Shown in pieces: positions 1-7,621 of a DNA stretch of 11,821 nucleotides; the first letter of the stretch is position 1; every line of letters starts with the position of its first letter. The stretch covers positions 1-11,821 of the forward strand of contig VBCJ01000254.1 in assembly GCA_005884335.1 (NCBI GenBank). The letters are read 5' to 3'. The notes beneath the pieces were generated by a model, which worked only from the letters and a program-made list of their open reading frames with translations, did not search any database and had not been told where the DNA came from. Source of the stretch: Betaproteobacteria bacterium. Lineage in GTDB: Bacteria; Pseudomonadota; Gammaproteobacteria; Burkholderiales; SG8-39. Made by a program: the position numbers and the translations under genes.

Positions 1-8
1 AGGCCCCC

Positions 9-515
9 ATGATCATCTCCATGTACCAGGCGAGCACGCCACGCTTTGTCAACGCGCTCAAGAACCTTTCCGCTATCCTGGACAAGGCCCAGGCCCACGC
101 CGATGCGAAAAAGATCGAGCCGACCGTCTTGACCCACTGCCGGCTCTTCCCGGACATGTTTCCGATGAAGCGCCAGGTGCAGATCGCTTGCGATACCGCC
201 AAGGGCGCGGTCGCGCGCCTCGCGGGCGTCGAAGTGCCCAAGCACGAGGACACAGAGGAGACCTTCGCCGAGCTCAAGGCGAGGATCGCAAAGACCGTCG
301 ATTTCATTCAAAGCATCAAGCCCGCGCAGGTCGACGGCAGCGAGGAGAAGAACATCCACCTGAAGCTCGGGCCGCGCGAAGTGGACTACAAGGGCATGCA
401 ATACCTGCTCGGCCACGCGATCCCGAACTTCTACTTCCACGTTACGACCGCGTACGACATCCTGCGCCACAACGGCGTGGAGCTCGCCAAGCGTGACTAC
501 CTCGCCAACCCCTAG
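9..515 (+). CDS. DUF1993 family protein
   Basis: The 168-residue product matches, from memory, the DUF1993 family of small, mostly helical bacterial proteins thought to have a DinB-like four-helix fold. Family-typical stretches are the N-terminal 'ISMYQASTPRFVNAL', 'LFPDMFPMKRQVQIACD', 'KGAVARLAGVEVP', and the C-terminal 'NFYFHVTTAYDILRHNGVEL' with 'KRDYL'. The length is that of a complete family member. No biochemical role is established for the family, so none is assigned. The start could be the ATG at 9 or the ATG at 21; family members usually have two to four residues before 'SMYQ', which favours 9. Only eight bases precede it, so promoter and upstream neighbours are unseen. The stop codon TAG (513-515) overlaps the stop of the convergent gene on the other strand. 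Confidence 0.9.
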   Translation: MIISMYQASTPRFVNALKNLSAILDKAQAHADAKKIEPTVLTHCRLFPDMFPMKRQVQIACDTAKGAVARLAGVEVPKHEDTEETFAELKARIAKTVDFIQSIKPAQVDGSEEKNIHLKLGPREVDYKGMQYLLGHAIPNFYFHVTTAYDILRHNGVELAKRDYLANP

Positions 516-1384
516 CGCGAGGCAATGAATCTCGCCCGATCGCTTACCGCGCCGAGGAGCGACACGGCGAAATCGGGACTCGCCTTGATCAGATCGAGAA
601 GGGTGTTCCGGCCGAACGCGAGCAGCCCGCAATCCGTTTCCGACGTGACCGTCGCAAGACGCGGCGTGCGCTCGACCAGCGCCATCTCGCCGAACACGCC
701 GCCCGCGCCGATTCTTTCCACGAGCTTGCCCCGGATCGAAACCGCAAGGCGGCCTTCGAGCACGACGTACATCATCACGCCGGCCTGGCCTTCCTTCACG
801 ATCACCTTGTTGCGCTCGTAGCGCACCGTCGTCTGGGAAAGCGCGCGCGCGAGAATGGCGAGCGCGGATTTGTCGAAAACCGCGGATTCCTTCATCTTGC
901 CCTCGGAGGCGGGGCCGCCCGGATTCTGCAGGCCGATCGCGTGGCGCATGCGGCCGATCATGACGCTCATCAGCATGAGCGCGAACTCGGGCCTTTTCCG
1001 CAGTGCGCTCTGAAACTGCCCGTCGTCGAGTGCGATGACCCGGCACGGTGTTTTCGCCACGGCGGTGGCGCTGCGGGGCATCTCGCTGATCGACGCCATC
1101 TCGCCGAAGATCTCGCCTTTGCCGATCTTGCCGATGACCTTGTTCTTCGCGGTCAGAGTGACCTCGCCGTCCAGGAGCAGGTACATCTTGTCGCGCCGGA
1201 GCAGTAGCCGGTTTCCTTTTTCGTTCTCGGCGAAAATGGTCGCTCCTTTGGCGACGGGTTCCGGCTTGCCGACGGAACTGAAAAATTCCGTTGCCATGGC
1301 CGGGTCGTAGATCGAAGGCTTTGCAGGCGCCCCGACCGAAGGCTTCGCGGGCCCCACGGGCTTCGTGAAATCCAGCTCACTCAT
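512..1384 (-). CDS. Protein with two cyclic nucleotide-binding domains
   Basis: The 290-residue product holds two Crp-like cNMP-binding domains and little else. After a Pro/Lys-rich tail (residues 1-25), domain 1 spans about 32-150 with a phosphate-binding cassette at 93-107 ('FGEMASISEMPRSAT'). Domain 2 spans about 168-288 with its cassette at 231-244 ('FGEMALVERTPRLAT'). Both cassettes keep the Gly-Glu pair and the Arg (R104, R242) that contact ribose and cyclic phosphate in cAMP-binding relatives, so ligand binding is plausible. There is no helix-turn-helix, kinase, channel or transporter domain, no signal peptide and no membrane segment, so it is probably a soluble cytoplasmic sensor or adaptor acting through a partner. 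It is the last gene of the six-gene - strand operon. Its ATG directly follows the TGA of the upstream receptor gene, with a GAGGGTGG ribosome-binding stretch. Domain identity is sure; function is not. Confidence 0.9.
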   Translation of the reverse strand: MSELDFTKPVGPAKPSVGAPAKPSIYDPAMATEFFSSVGKPEPVAKGATIFAENEKGNRLLLRRDKMYLLLDGEVTLTAKNKVIGKIGKGEIFGEMASISEMPRSATAVAKTPCRVIALDDGQFQSALRKRPEFALMLMSVMIGRMRHAIGLQNPGGPASEGKMKESAVFDKSALAILARALSQTTVRYERNKVIVKEGQAGVMMYVVLEGRLAVSIRGKLVERIGAGGVFGEMALVERTPRLATVTSETDCGLLAFGRNTLLDLIKASPDFAVSLLGAVSDRARFIASR

Positions 1385-2368
1385 TCAATCCACCCTCGCG
1401 CCGGACGCGCTGATCACCTTCGCCCATTTCTCGATCTCGCTCCTGATGTGGGCGGCGAATTGTTCGCGGCTGCCGCCGATCGGCACCAGGCCGTCGTTCG
1501 TCATCCGGGCCTTCATGTCCGAGGTTCGCATGATATTCGCAACTTGCGCGTTGAGCAGGTCGAGCACCTCGGGCTGCGTCCCGGCCGGCGCGAGCAGGCC
1601 GTACCACTGGCTGGATTCGTAGCCCGGAAGACCCCCTTCGGAAACGGTCGGCAGGTCCGGCATCGCCTGCAGCCGCTCGCGGCTCGTGACCGCAATCGCG
1701 CGCAGACGGCCCGCCGCGACGTGTCCGCCCGCGTTGATCGCGGGCAGGAACATGACCGGCGCCTCGCCCGCGAGCAGCCCGATCATCGCCGGGCCCGAGC
1801 CCCGGTACGGAACGTGCACCAATTGCACCTCGGCCATCACGTTGAAGAGCTCGCCCGCGAGATGCGGCGTGCTGCCCGAGCCCGAGCCGGCAAACCCGAT
1901 TCGCCCGGGCTGCGACCTCGCAAGAGCGATGAGGTCCTTGACCGATTTGACCGGCAGCGACGGGTGCACGACGAGCACGTTGGGTCCGAGCGCCATCAGG
2001 CTGATCGGCTCGAAATCCTTCACCGGGTCGTAGGGGACGCTCTTGTAGAGGCTCGGGTTGGTGACGAAGCCCGCGCCCGTAAAGAGCAGCGTGGCGCCGT
2101 CGGTCCCCGATTTCGCGGCAGCTTCCGTCCCGATGTTTCCGTTCGCACCTCCGCGGTTTTCAATCACGAAGGGCTTGCCGAAGCCCTCGGCCAGCTTCTG
2201 GGCGAGGATGCGCCCCGCGGCGTCGACGCCCCCGCCCGCCGGAAACGGCAGGATTACGCGCACCGGGCCTTTGGGATAGGAATGTTCGGCGCCCGACGAA
2301 CGTTGTGCGGGTGCCGAGCACACGGTGAAAAGCAGGACGGTCGCCGCGATCGCGCGTGCCGGATTCAT
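1385..2368 (-). CDS. Bug/TctC-family periplasmic solute receptor (operon gene 5)
   Basis: This 327-residue protein belongs to the Bug (TctC) family, periplasmic binding proteins that capture carboxylates and other small organic molecules, in some cases for TctAB-type transporters. It starts with a signal peptide (residues 1 to about 21-27). The family signature follows: 'VILPFPAGGGVDAAGR' at 38-53 with the ligand-contacting Asp49, 'NRGGANGNIGTEAAAK' at 71-86, 'YDPVKDFEPIS' at 113-123, 'HVPYRGSGPA' at 185-194, and a 'WYGLLAPAGT' motif in the C-terminal lobe. The length is normal. The ATG overlaps the stop of the upstream Mo-hydroxylase gene in an ATGA, and its stop abuts the start of the cNMP-binding gene, so expression is coupled to both. 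No TctA or TctB membrane gene is in the window, as is common for Bug genes. The ligand cannot be predicted. Its sequence differs clearly from the other two receptors here. Confidence 0.93.
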   Translation of the reverse strand: MNPARAIAATVLLFTVCSAPAQRSSGAEHSYPKGPVRVILPFPAGGGVDAAGRILAQKLAEGFGKPFVIENRGGANGNIGTEAAAKSGTDGATLLFTGAGFVTNPSLYKSVPYDPVKDFEPISLMALGPNVLVVHPSLPVKSVKDLIALARSQPGRIGFAGSGSGSTPHLAGELFNVMAEVQLVHVPYRGSGPAMIGLLAGEAPVMFLPAINAGGHVAAGRLRAIAVTSRERLQAMPDLPTVSEGGLPGYESSQWYGLLAPAGTQPEVLDLLNAQVANIMRTSDMKARMTNDGLVPIGGSREQFAAHIRSEIEKWAKVISASGARVD

Positions 2369-4721
2369 TTCCCGACCCCCTGAATCGCCCGCCAGACGTT
2401 CTGCGGCGTGGCGGGCATGGTGAGGTCGCGAATTCCATAGTCGCGCAGCGCATCGACGATGGCGTTGACGACCGCGGCGGGCGCGGGCGTGGTCGCGCCT
2501 TCGCCCGCGGCCTTGATTCCGAGCGGGTTGGTCGGCGAAAGAACTTCCACGATCTCGGCGCTGAAGGAAGGCAGGGTATCCGATCTGGGAATGGCGTAGT
2601 CCATCAGGGACCCGGTGTGCGGCTGCCCCGTTTCCGGGTCGACGTGATAGATCTCCGAGAGCGCCTGGCCGATCCCTTGCGCGGCGCCGCCGTGCGTCTG
2701 TCCGTGAACGATCAGGGGATTGATGCAGCGGCCGACGTCATCGACCGCAGTGAATCGCGTGATGTCGACCGCGCCTGTTTCCGAATCGACCTCGCACTCG
2801 CAGATCGCGCATCCGTTCGGGAATACCGGATCGTGCATCTCGTTGTCGGCGACGACGGCGAGTCCGCCTGACAATTCCTTGGGCAGGAGGGCTTCCGCCG
2901 AGTCTCGCGCCAATTCCAGAAAACCGTACGCCCTGAGCGCGTGCGGCGCCGAGAAGCGCCCGTCGGCGAACCGGATCTCCGCCGCGTTCGCCTCCAGCAT
3001 GTAGGCCGCGATTTTCTTCCCCTTTTCGATCAGCTCCTTTGCGGCCATGGAGAACACCGTCGCCGCGTGGCGCATCGAGCGGCCGGAATGCGAGCCGCCG
3101 CCTACGCTCACCACGTCGGTGTCGCCAACGAGGATATCGATCGCTTCCACGGGTACGGACAGGAGCGAAGACACCACCTGCGCGAAGCTCGTTTCGTGAC
3201 CTTGCCCCGAAGGCTGCGTGCCGATCACGACCCTGACGCGCCCCGCGGGAGTGACGGTGACCTCGGCGCGCTCCTTGGGTGAGCCGATCGAGGATTCGAC
3301 GTAGTTCGAGAGGCCGCGCCCGAGCAGCTTGCCGCGCGCGGCGGCGTTCTTGCGGCGGCCTTCGAATCCGTTCCAGTCGGCGATCCGCATCGCGAGATCC
3401 ATGTTGGCCTCGTAGGTGCCGCTGTCGTAGGTCATTCCCACTGCGTTCCGGTAGGGCATCGCTTCCGGGCGGACGAGGTTCTTTCGGCGCAGCTCGATCC
3501 GGTCCATGCCGAGCTCCGCGGCGGCCGCGTCGATCAGGCGCTCGATCGCGAAGTTGACCTCGGGCCGGCCCGAGCTGCGATAGGGATTGGTCGGCGCCGT
3601 CGTGGTGAGCACGGCGCGGCTTCGCAGCGTCGCGGCGGGGATGTCGTAGCAGCCGGTGATGAGCCCCGATCCCTTGGAAAGCGGTGAGAGCGAAACGCAA
3701 CGCGCGCCGACGTTGGAGAGGTTGGAGGCGCGCATCGCGAGAAACTTGCCGTCGGAGCGAAGCGCGAGCTCGACCTCGGTGACGAGATCGCGCCCCTGGT
3801 AATCGGAGAGGAAGGCCTCGGACCGCGAGGCGGTGAACTTCACCGGACGGCCGAGCTTGCGCGAGGCCCAGAGCGCGAGACCGAATTCCACGTACACGCG
3901 GTTTTTCGATCCGAAATTGCCGCCGACGTCGCAGGAGAGCACGCGCAAGTTTCGGGGTTCGATCCCGAGCAGCGACGCGAGGTCTTTCTTGTAGCGTACG
4001 GCGCCTCCGCCTCCGGCGTAGAGGGTGTACCGGCCGGTGCCCGCGTCGTAGGATGCAAGCGCCGAGCGCGGCTCGAGCGCGACGGCGGTGCATCGCCCGA
4101 TGTGAAATTTCATCTTGACGACGTGATCGGCTTCGGCGAATGCGCGATCGGTCGCCTCGCGATCGCCGAAAACCGTGTCCACGATGACGTTGCCGGGCAC
4201 CTCGTCCCACGCGCGCGGGGCTCCTTCCTCGAGGGCGCGCTCGGAGTGCGTGACCCAGGCAGCTCCTCGTACTCGACCTCGACGGTTTCTACCGCGTCGA
4301 GCGCCTCGTCCCTCGTTTCAGCGACCACCATCGCGACGGCTTCGCCCACGTGGCGCACCTTGTCGGTCGGCAGGAGCCAGTGGGGGCCCTCGAAGATCCT
4401 GCCCCCGCCCGGGCCGGTCAGCTTCATGTCCTCCCGCGTCGAGGGCAGGGGACTGTGCGGAATCGGCCCCAGGCGGTCGGCCGCGCAGTCCGACCCGCCG
4501 TAGACCCCCAGAACGCCTGCCATCGCGCGCGCCTGCTCCAGGGGGACGCGCAGAATGCGCGCGTGCGGATAAGGCGAGCGGACCATCGCGGCGTACGCCT
4601 GCCCGGGCATGTTGAAGTCGTCGCTGAAACGCCCGGCCCCGGTGAGCAGGCGCAAATCCTCCTTGCGCGGCAACGGTCGGCCGATTGCGCCGGCTTCGCC
4701 TCGCCTGCTCGGCTCGCTCAC
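2365..4721 (-). pseudogene. Xanthine dehydrogenase/aldehyde oxidase-family Mo-binding subunit, split by a frameshift
   Basis: Two overlapping reading frames together encode one large molybdopterin-binding subunit of the CoxL/XdhB type. The first frame starts at GTG 4721, behind an AGAGGAG ribosome-binding site, and gives about 156 good residues (to about 4254) with 'IGRPLPRKEDLRLLTG' and 'GEAVAMVVAETRDEALDAVE'. It then degenerates, ending at 4110. Homology resumes in the other frame ('RALEEGAPRAWDEVPGN') and continues to 2365. One added base gives 786 codons, the normal family length. The second part has 'CDVGGNFGSKNRVYVEFG', the substrate loop 'NPYRSSGRPE' (not the VAYRCSFR of CO dehydrogenases), 'GTQPSGQGHET', 'VGDTDVVSVGGGSHSG', and 'AAGEGATTPAPAAV' with the catalytic Glu. 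Such enzymes hydroxylate N-heterocycles or aldehydes together with FeS and FAD subunits, neither of which is encoded here. The downstream frame is intact over about 600 codons, so the break is either recent or a sequence error. Confidence 0.85.
4249..4262 (-). other. Probable frameshift site (one base missing)
   Basis: Read on the - strand, the gene runs ...GAG GAG CTG CCT GGG TCA; from here family-like sequence continues one base back ('VTHSERALEEGAPRAWDE'). A single lost base around CCTGGGTCACG, for example GCGG reduced to GGG, restores one continuous frame. There is no heptanucleotide slippery site, so programmed frameshifting is unlikely. Confidence 0.7.
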
Positions 4722-4739
4722 CGCGCGTCTCCTCTTCGG

Positions 4740-5444
4740 CTAGGCGCCGAGATGCTCTCGGAAGAAATCGATCGAAAGCGCGAGCGCACGGTCCGCTTCG
4801 GGCTTGCTGTAGGTCTTGCCCCCGTGCCGCGCAAAGGCGTGGTCCGCACCCGGGTACTTGTGGATCGTGACCAGAGGGTTCGGGGAGAGTCTGCGTTCGA
4901 GCAACTCGTTCACCTCCGCCTGCACCCAGCGGTCCTTCATCGCCATATGCAGCATGAACGGCCGGTGCAGGTTCTTTGCTTCGCGGATGCGGTGCTCGAT
5001 GTAGGTGCCGTAGTAGGCGACTGCGCAGTCGATATCGGTGCGGCAGCACAGCAGATAGCAGAGCTTGCCGCCCAGGCAGTAGCCCACGGCGCCGACCTTG
5101 CCGTTGCATTCGGACATGCTCTCCAGGTATGCGGCCGTGTCCTCCATGTCGCGCACGCCGAGGTCGTAGTCGAAATCGTAGTAGAGATCGAACGCCTTCT
5201 TCACGTCTTCAGGATTCTTGTCGTAGAGCTCGATTCCCGGCTCCTGGCGCCAGAACAGGTCGGGCACAAGGCACACGAAGCCTGCCTCGGCGAATTCCTG
5301 CGCGTGGCTCCGCATGGTGTCGTTCACGCCCCATATTTCCATGATGGCGATGATCGCGCCCGCGGGGGCGCGTTCGGGAAAGGCGACGTGCGCGCCCATC
5401 TCGCCGTCCCTCAGGCGGACGCGAATATCTCGGGTGCGCATCAT
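4740..5444 (-). CDS. Dienelactone hydrolase family protein
   Basis: The 234-residue product is a dienelactone hydrolase-type alpha/beta hydrolase. These cytoplasmic enzymes open lactones such as dienelactone to maleylacetate in chlorocatechol pathways, though many relatives act on other esters. Counting from the ATG at 5444, the nucleophile is Cys123 in 'VGYCLGGK', the acid is Asp171 in 'MAMKDRW', and the base is His202 in 'YPGADHAF'. Glu36 in 'IMEIWGVN' matches the Glu that positions the Cys in the classical enzyme. All four numbers coincide with the well-studied Pseudomonas dienelactone hydrolase, so the active site looks complete. No signal peptide is seen. The start overlaps the stop of the amidohydrolase gene in an ATGA. 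A second ATG follows immediately at 5441; either may be used. The next gene begins 18 bases downstream. It probably acts on a product of its operon neighbours, but its substrate is unknown. Confidence 0.93.
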   Translation of the reverse strand: MMRTRDIRVRLRDGEMGAHVAFPERAPAGAIIAIMEIWGVNDTMRSHAQEFAEAGFVCLVPDLFWRQEPGIELYDKNPEDVKKAFDLYYDFDYDLGVRDMEDTAAYLESMSECNGKVGAVGYCLGGKLCYLLCCRTDIDCAVAYYGTYIEHRIREAKNLHRPFMLHMAMKDRWVQAEVNELLERRLSPNPLVTIHKYPGADHAFARHGGKTYSKPEADRALALSIDFFREHLGA

Positions 5445-6448
5445 CCGTCGAGCTTCAGGAGCGCGCGCGCATTGCCGGCAAAGATGCGGTCCTTTTCGGC
5501 TTTCGGGATTTCGAGGCCGTTCACGGCGTTGATCGTCTCGCGGATCAGCATGCGGCCTTTCTCGGCGTCGAAGGGCGCGTCGGTTGCGAAAACGCAATGT
5601 CCGGTGGTAAAAAACGCGTGTCCGCAACGCGTCGCTGCGACCGATCCGTTGAGTGCCGTATCGCCGTAGAGCATCTTGTAGTACTCCACCGGCCGCCTCT
5701 TCAGCCCCGCTTTCCTCGCCACCGGGTTCTCGGTGGTCTTGCCGTGGAAGATCTGGTCGAACCCGAGGTCGATCTTGCCCGCGTAGAACGGCACCATTCC
5801 GCCCATGTGGTGGGTGATGATCTTCAGGCTCGGCAGCTCGTCGTAGATCCCGGAAAAAATGAGCCGGGTCACGCACGCGGTCGTCTCGTACGGCCAGCCG
5901 AAGGTGAACCAGATCTCGTGCTCGGAGGCCTTTTCGGACGCGTAGTCGGAGAACTGCGGTCCGCGGATCGGGTGGATCCACACGGGCAGGTCGTGTTTCA
6001 CCATGCTGCGGAAAATCGGACGGAACTCCGGAGCACTCAAGGGCCTGCCGAGGACGTTGGTGAAGATCTGGATGCCTTTGGCACCGAGCTCGACGATCGC
6101 GCGGTCGGCCTCGCGCACGCAGGCCTCCACGTTGTTCATCGGCATCGACGCGATGAACGCCGGGAACCGATCCGGATATTTGCGGCACAGCTCGGCAAGC
6201 CCGTCGTTGGCGATGCGCGCGAGCTCGGGCGTCTCGTCCGAAGGCCCCAGCATCTCGATCGGCGGATTGGCAAGCGAGAGCACCTGCTGCAGGCCCTCGA
6301 ACTCATCCATCATCCGAAGGCGCGCATCGGGGTCCCACAGGGTCGGCAGCTCGGGAAACGCGCTGAGCGTCGCGTGGCCGGGAACGAGCGAGCTCAGGCG
6401 CTCGAGAATGCTCCTCGGCATGAAATGATTGAAGACGTCGATGATCAC
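5441..6448 (-). CDS. Amidohydrolase (ACMSD-like, amidohydrolase 2 family)
   Basis: The 335-residue product is a TIM-barrel amidohydrolase of the group containing aminocarboxymuconate-semialdehyde decarboxylase, resorcylate decarboxylases and related hydrolases of aromatic catabolism. Visible metal-site candidates are His8 ('DVFNHFMP'), His159 ('LPVWIHPIRG'), His213/His214 ('KIITHHMGGMVP') and Asp290 ('CVFATDAPFD'). The N-terminal motif is F-N-H where HxH is usual, so the first metal-binding His is absent. The start chosen is GTG 6448, which lies 11 bases after the stop of the receptor gene, with AAGGGA at 6460-6455 as ribosome-binding site. The frame is open further upstream to 6502, but that would overlap the receptor gene and add 18 residues before the conserved 'IIDVFNH'. 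The gene is coupled to the downstream hydrolase by an ATGA overlap. Decarboxylation or ring hydrolysis of an aromatic-derived acid is a reasonable guess. Confidence 0.9.
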   Translation of the reverse strand: MIIDVFNHFMPRSILERLSSLVPGHATLSAFPELPTLWDPDARLRMMDEFEGLQQVLSLANPPIEMLGPSDETPELARIANDGLAELCRKYPDRFPAFIASMPMNNVEACVREADRAIVELGAKGIQIFTNVLGRPLSAPEFRPIFRSMVKHDLPVWIHPIRGPQFSDYASEKASEHEIWFTFGWPYETTACVTRLIFSGIYDELPSLKIITHHMGGMVPFYAGKIDLGFDQIFHGKTTENPVARKAGLKRRPVEYYKMLYGDTALNGSVAATRCGHAFFTTGHCVFATDAPFDAEKGRMLIRETINAVNGLEIPKAEKDRIFAGNARALLKLDG

Positions 6449-6459
6449 GCTGAATCCCT

Positions 6460-7446
6460 TCAGTCGATTGTGATACTGAACTCCCGGATCACCTGCGTCC
6501 ACTTTGCGATGTCCGCTTTCAGGAATGCGGAGAACTGCTCCGGCGTGCTGCCCCCGAGTTCGATGCCCTGGCTGCGGGTGCGATCCCTGAGCTCCGGCAG
6601 GTTCAGTATCCGGACCGTCTCCGCGTTGAGCTTCGATATGATCTCCTTCGGCGTGCCGGCGGGGGCGACGAGACCGTACCAGGTGTCGATGTCGATCGGA
6701 TAGCCGAGCTCAGCGAGGGTGGGAATCTCCGGGGCGAGGGGGGAGCGTCTGGAGCTCGCGACGGCAAGCCCGGTCAGCTTGCCCGCCTGCACGTGCGGGA
6801 GCGGCAGCAGAATCACGTTGAAGGCGATCGACACTTCGCCGGCGAGCAGGGCGGCGGCCGTGGGCGCCGCGCCCTTGTAGGGTACGTGCAACAAATCGAT
6901 TCCCGCCATCCGTTTCAGCTGCTCGGCGGCCAGATGCTGCGGACTGCCGTTTCCGTTGGATGCGTAGGTGATTTTCCCCGGGTTGGCCTTGGCGTGCTGG
7001 ATCAGGTCCTCGACCGTCTTCACCGGAACCTTGGGGTGCGCCGCGAGCAGGTTGGGCTGCGTGGCGACGCGCGAGATCGCCTCGAAGTCCTTCACCGGAT
7101 CGTAGGGCAGCTTCGGGTACAGCCCGACGTTCAGCGCAAGAGGGCTGTTTCCGCCCATGAGCACGGTGTAGCCGTCGGGCGCGCTCTTCGCCGCAGCGTC
7201 GGTGCCGATGTTGCCGTTCGCGCCGGCCTTGTTCTCGACCACCACCGGCTGACCGAAGGTCTTCGACATTTCCGCGCCGATCAGCCGCGAAAGGAAATCG
7301 TAGCCGCCGCCCGCGGGGAAGGGCGCAATGATGTGGATCGGCCGGCTAGGGTAGGATTGCGCCTGAGCACCCGAGCCCCCGCCTCCAAGCATCGCGGTCA
7401 GGAGGAAGGCAAGAACGATACGCGCGCTGGAGTCGCTTGTGTGCAC
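6460..7446 (-). CDS. Bug/TctC-family periplasmic solute receptor (operon gene 1)
   Basis: The 328-residue product is a second Bug-family receptor. A signal peptide with hydrophobic core at about 9-20 ends in an AQA|Q cleavage site after residue 29. The mature protein begins 'SYPSRPIHIIAPFPAGGG' with Asp50 in the ligand loop, followed by 'VENKAGANGNIGTDAAAK' (70-87), 'YDPVKDFEAIS', 'HVPYKGAAPT' and 'WYGLVAPAGTPKEI'. The start is GTG 7446, preceded by GGGAG six bases upstream; no better in-frame start lies before the signal peptide. It is the first gene of the operon, followed after 11 bases by the amidohydrolase, so its ligand is probably the substrate of the enzymes downstream. No transporter membrane subunits are present. 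Family assignment is secure; the ligand is not known. Confidence 0.93.
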   Translation of the reverse strand: MHTSDSSARIVLAFLLTAMLGGGGSGAQAQSYPSRPIHIIAPFPAGGGYDFLSRLIGAEMSKTFGQPVVVENKAGANGNIGTDAAAKSAPDGYTVLMGGNSPLALNVGLYPKLPYDPVKDFEAISRVATQPNLLAAHPKVPVKTVEDLIQHAKANPGKITYASNGNGSPQHLAAEQLKRMAGIDLLHVPYKGAAPTAAALLAGEVSIAFNVILLPLPHVQAGKLTGLAVASSRRSPLAPEIPTLAELGYPIDIDTWYGLVAPAGTPKEIISKLNAETVRILNLPELRDRTRSQGIELGGSTPEQFSAFLKADIAKWTQVIREFSITID

Positions 7447-7496
7447 AGTGCTCTCCCGGGAAGCTTCACATCGCAGGGGTCCTGACTTCCATGCAG

Positions 7497-7525
7497 ACTA
7501 TGACAAAATTTCGCACCGCTGTCAG
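7497..7525 (-). promoter_or_regulatory. Candidate sigma-70 promoter of the operon
   Basis: On the - strand CTGACA (7525-7520, five of six matches to TTGACA) is followed after exactly 17 bases by CATAGT (7502-7497, four of six matches to TATAAT). Transcription would start near 7490, giving a leader of about 44 bases before the GTG at 7446. The site lies in the 175-base divergent region and is its best match that I found; no comparable pair was seen for the + strand gene. Confidence 0.45.
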
Positions 7526-7621
7526 CGTCCGCTTGTCCGCAGGAATAGAAACCGATCTGGTGTGTTGACCATGGCGAGGGGGGTACCGGTGCGTCCAACA
7601 ACTTCAGAGGAGGCATGCCCA

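Larger units (their letters stand above)
512..7446 (-). other. Six-gene operon: two receptors, three enzymes, one cNMP-binding protein
   Basis: Six - strand genes follow one another with spacings of 11, -4, 18, -4 and 0 bases and no terminator-like hairpin with a T-run between them. Two ATGA overlaps and one stop-start abutment indicate translational coupling. The order receptor, amidohydrolase, dienelactone hydrolase, Mo hydroxylase, receptor, cNMP-binding protein suggests uptake and breakdown of an organic acid. No regulator of a known DNA-binding family is adjacent. Confidence 0.8.

Noticed and set aside
2738..4210. A 490-residue Arg-rich open frame on the - strand
   Set aside because: It is the Mo-hydroxylase gene read in another frame; long shadow frames are common in DNA of this GC content.
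4249..4262. Programmed -1 ribosomal frameshift joining the two parts of the Mo-hydroxylase gene
   Set aside because: No X-XXY-YYZ slippery heptamer lies at the junction, no obvious stimulating structure was seen, and this family is not known to use frameshifting.
4740..6188. A 482-residue open frame covering the dienelactone hydrolase and part of the amidohydrolase region
   Set aside because: Only its last 234 residues are family-like. The first half is the amidohydrolase gene read in the wrong frame, rich in Arg and Pro as expected of a shadow frame.
7439..7621. Longer N-terminus for the DUF5666-like gene from an upstream start
   Set aside because: It would overlap the operon start and put extra residues before a clear signal peptide, while the ATG at 7622 has a strong ribosome-binding site.
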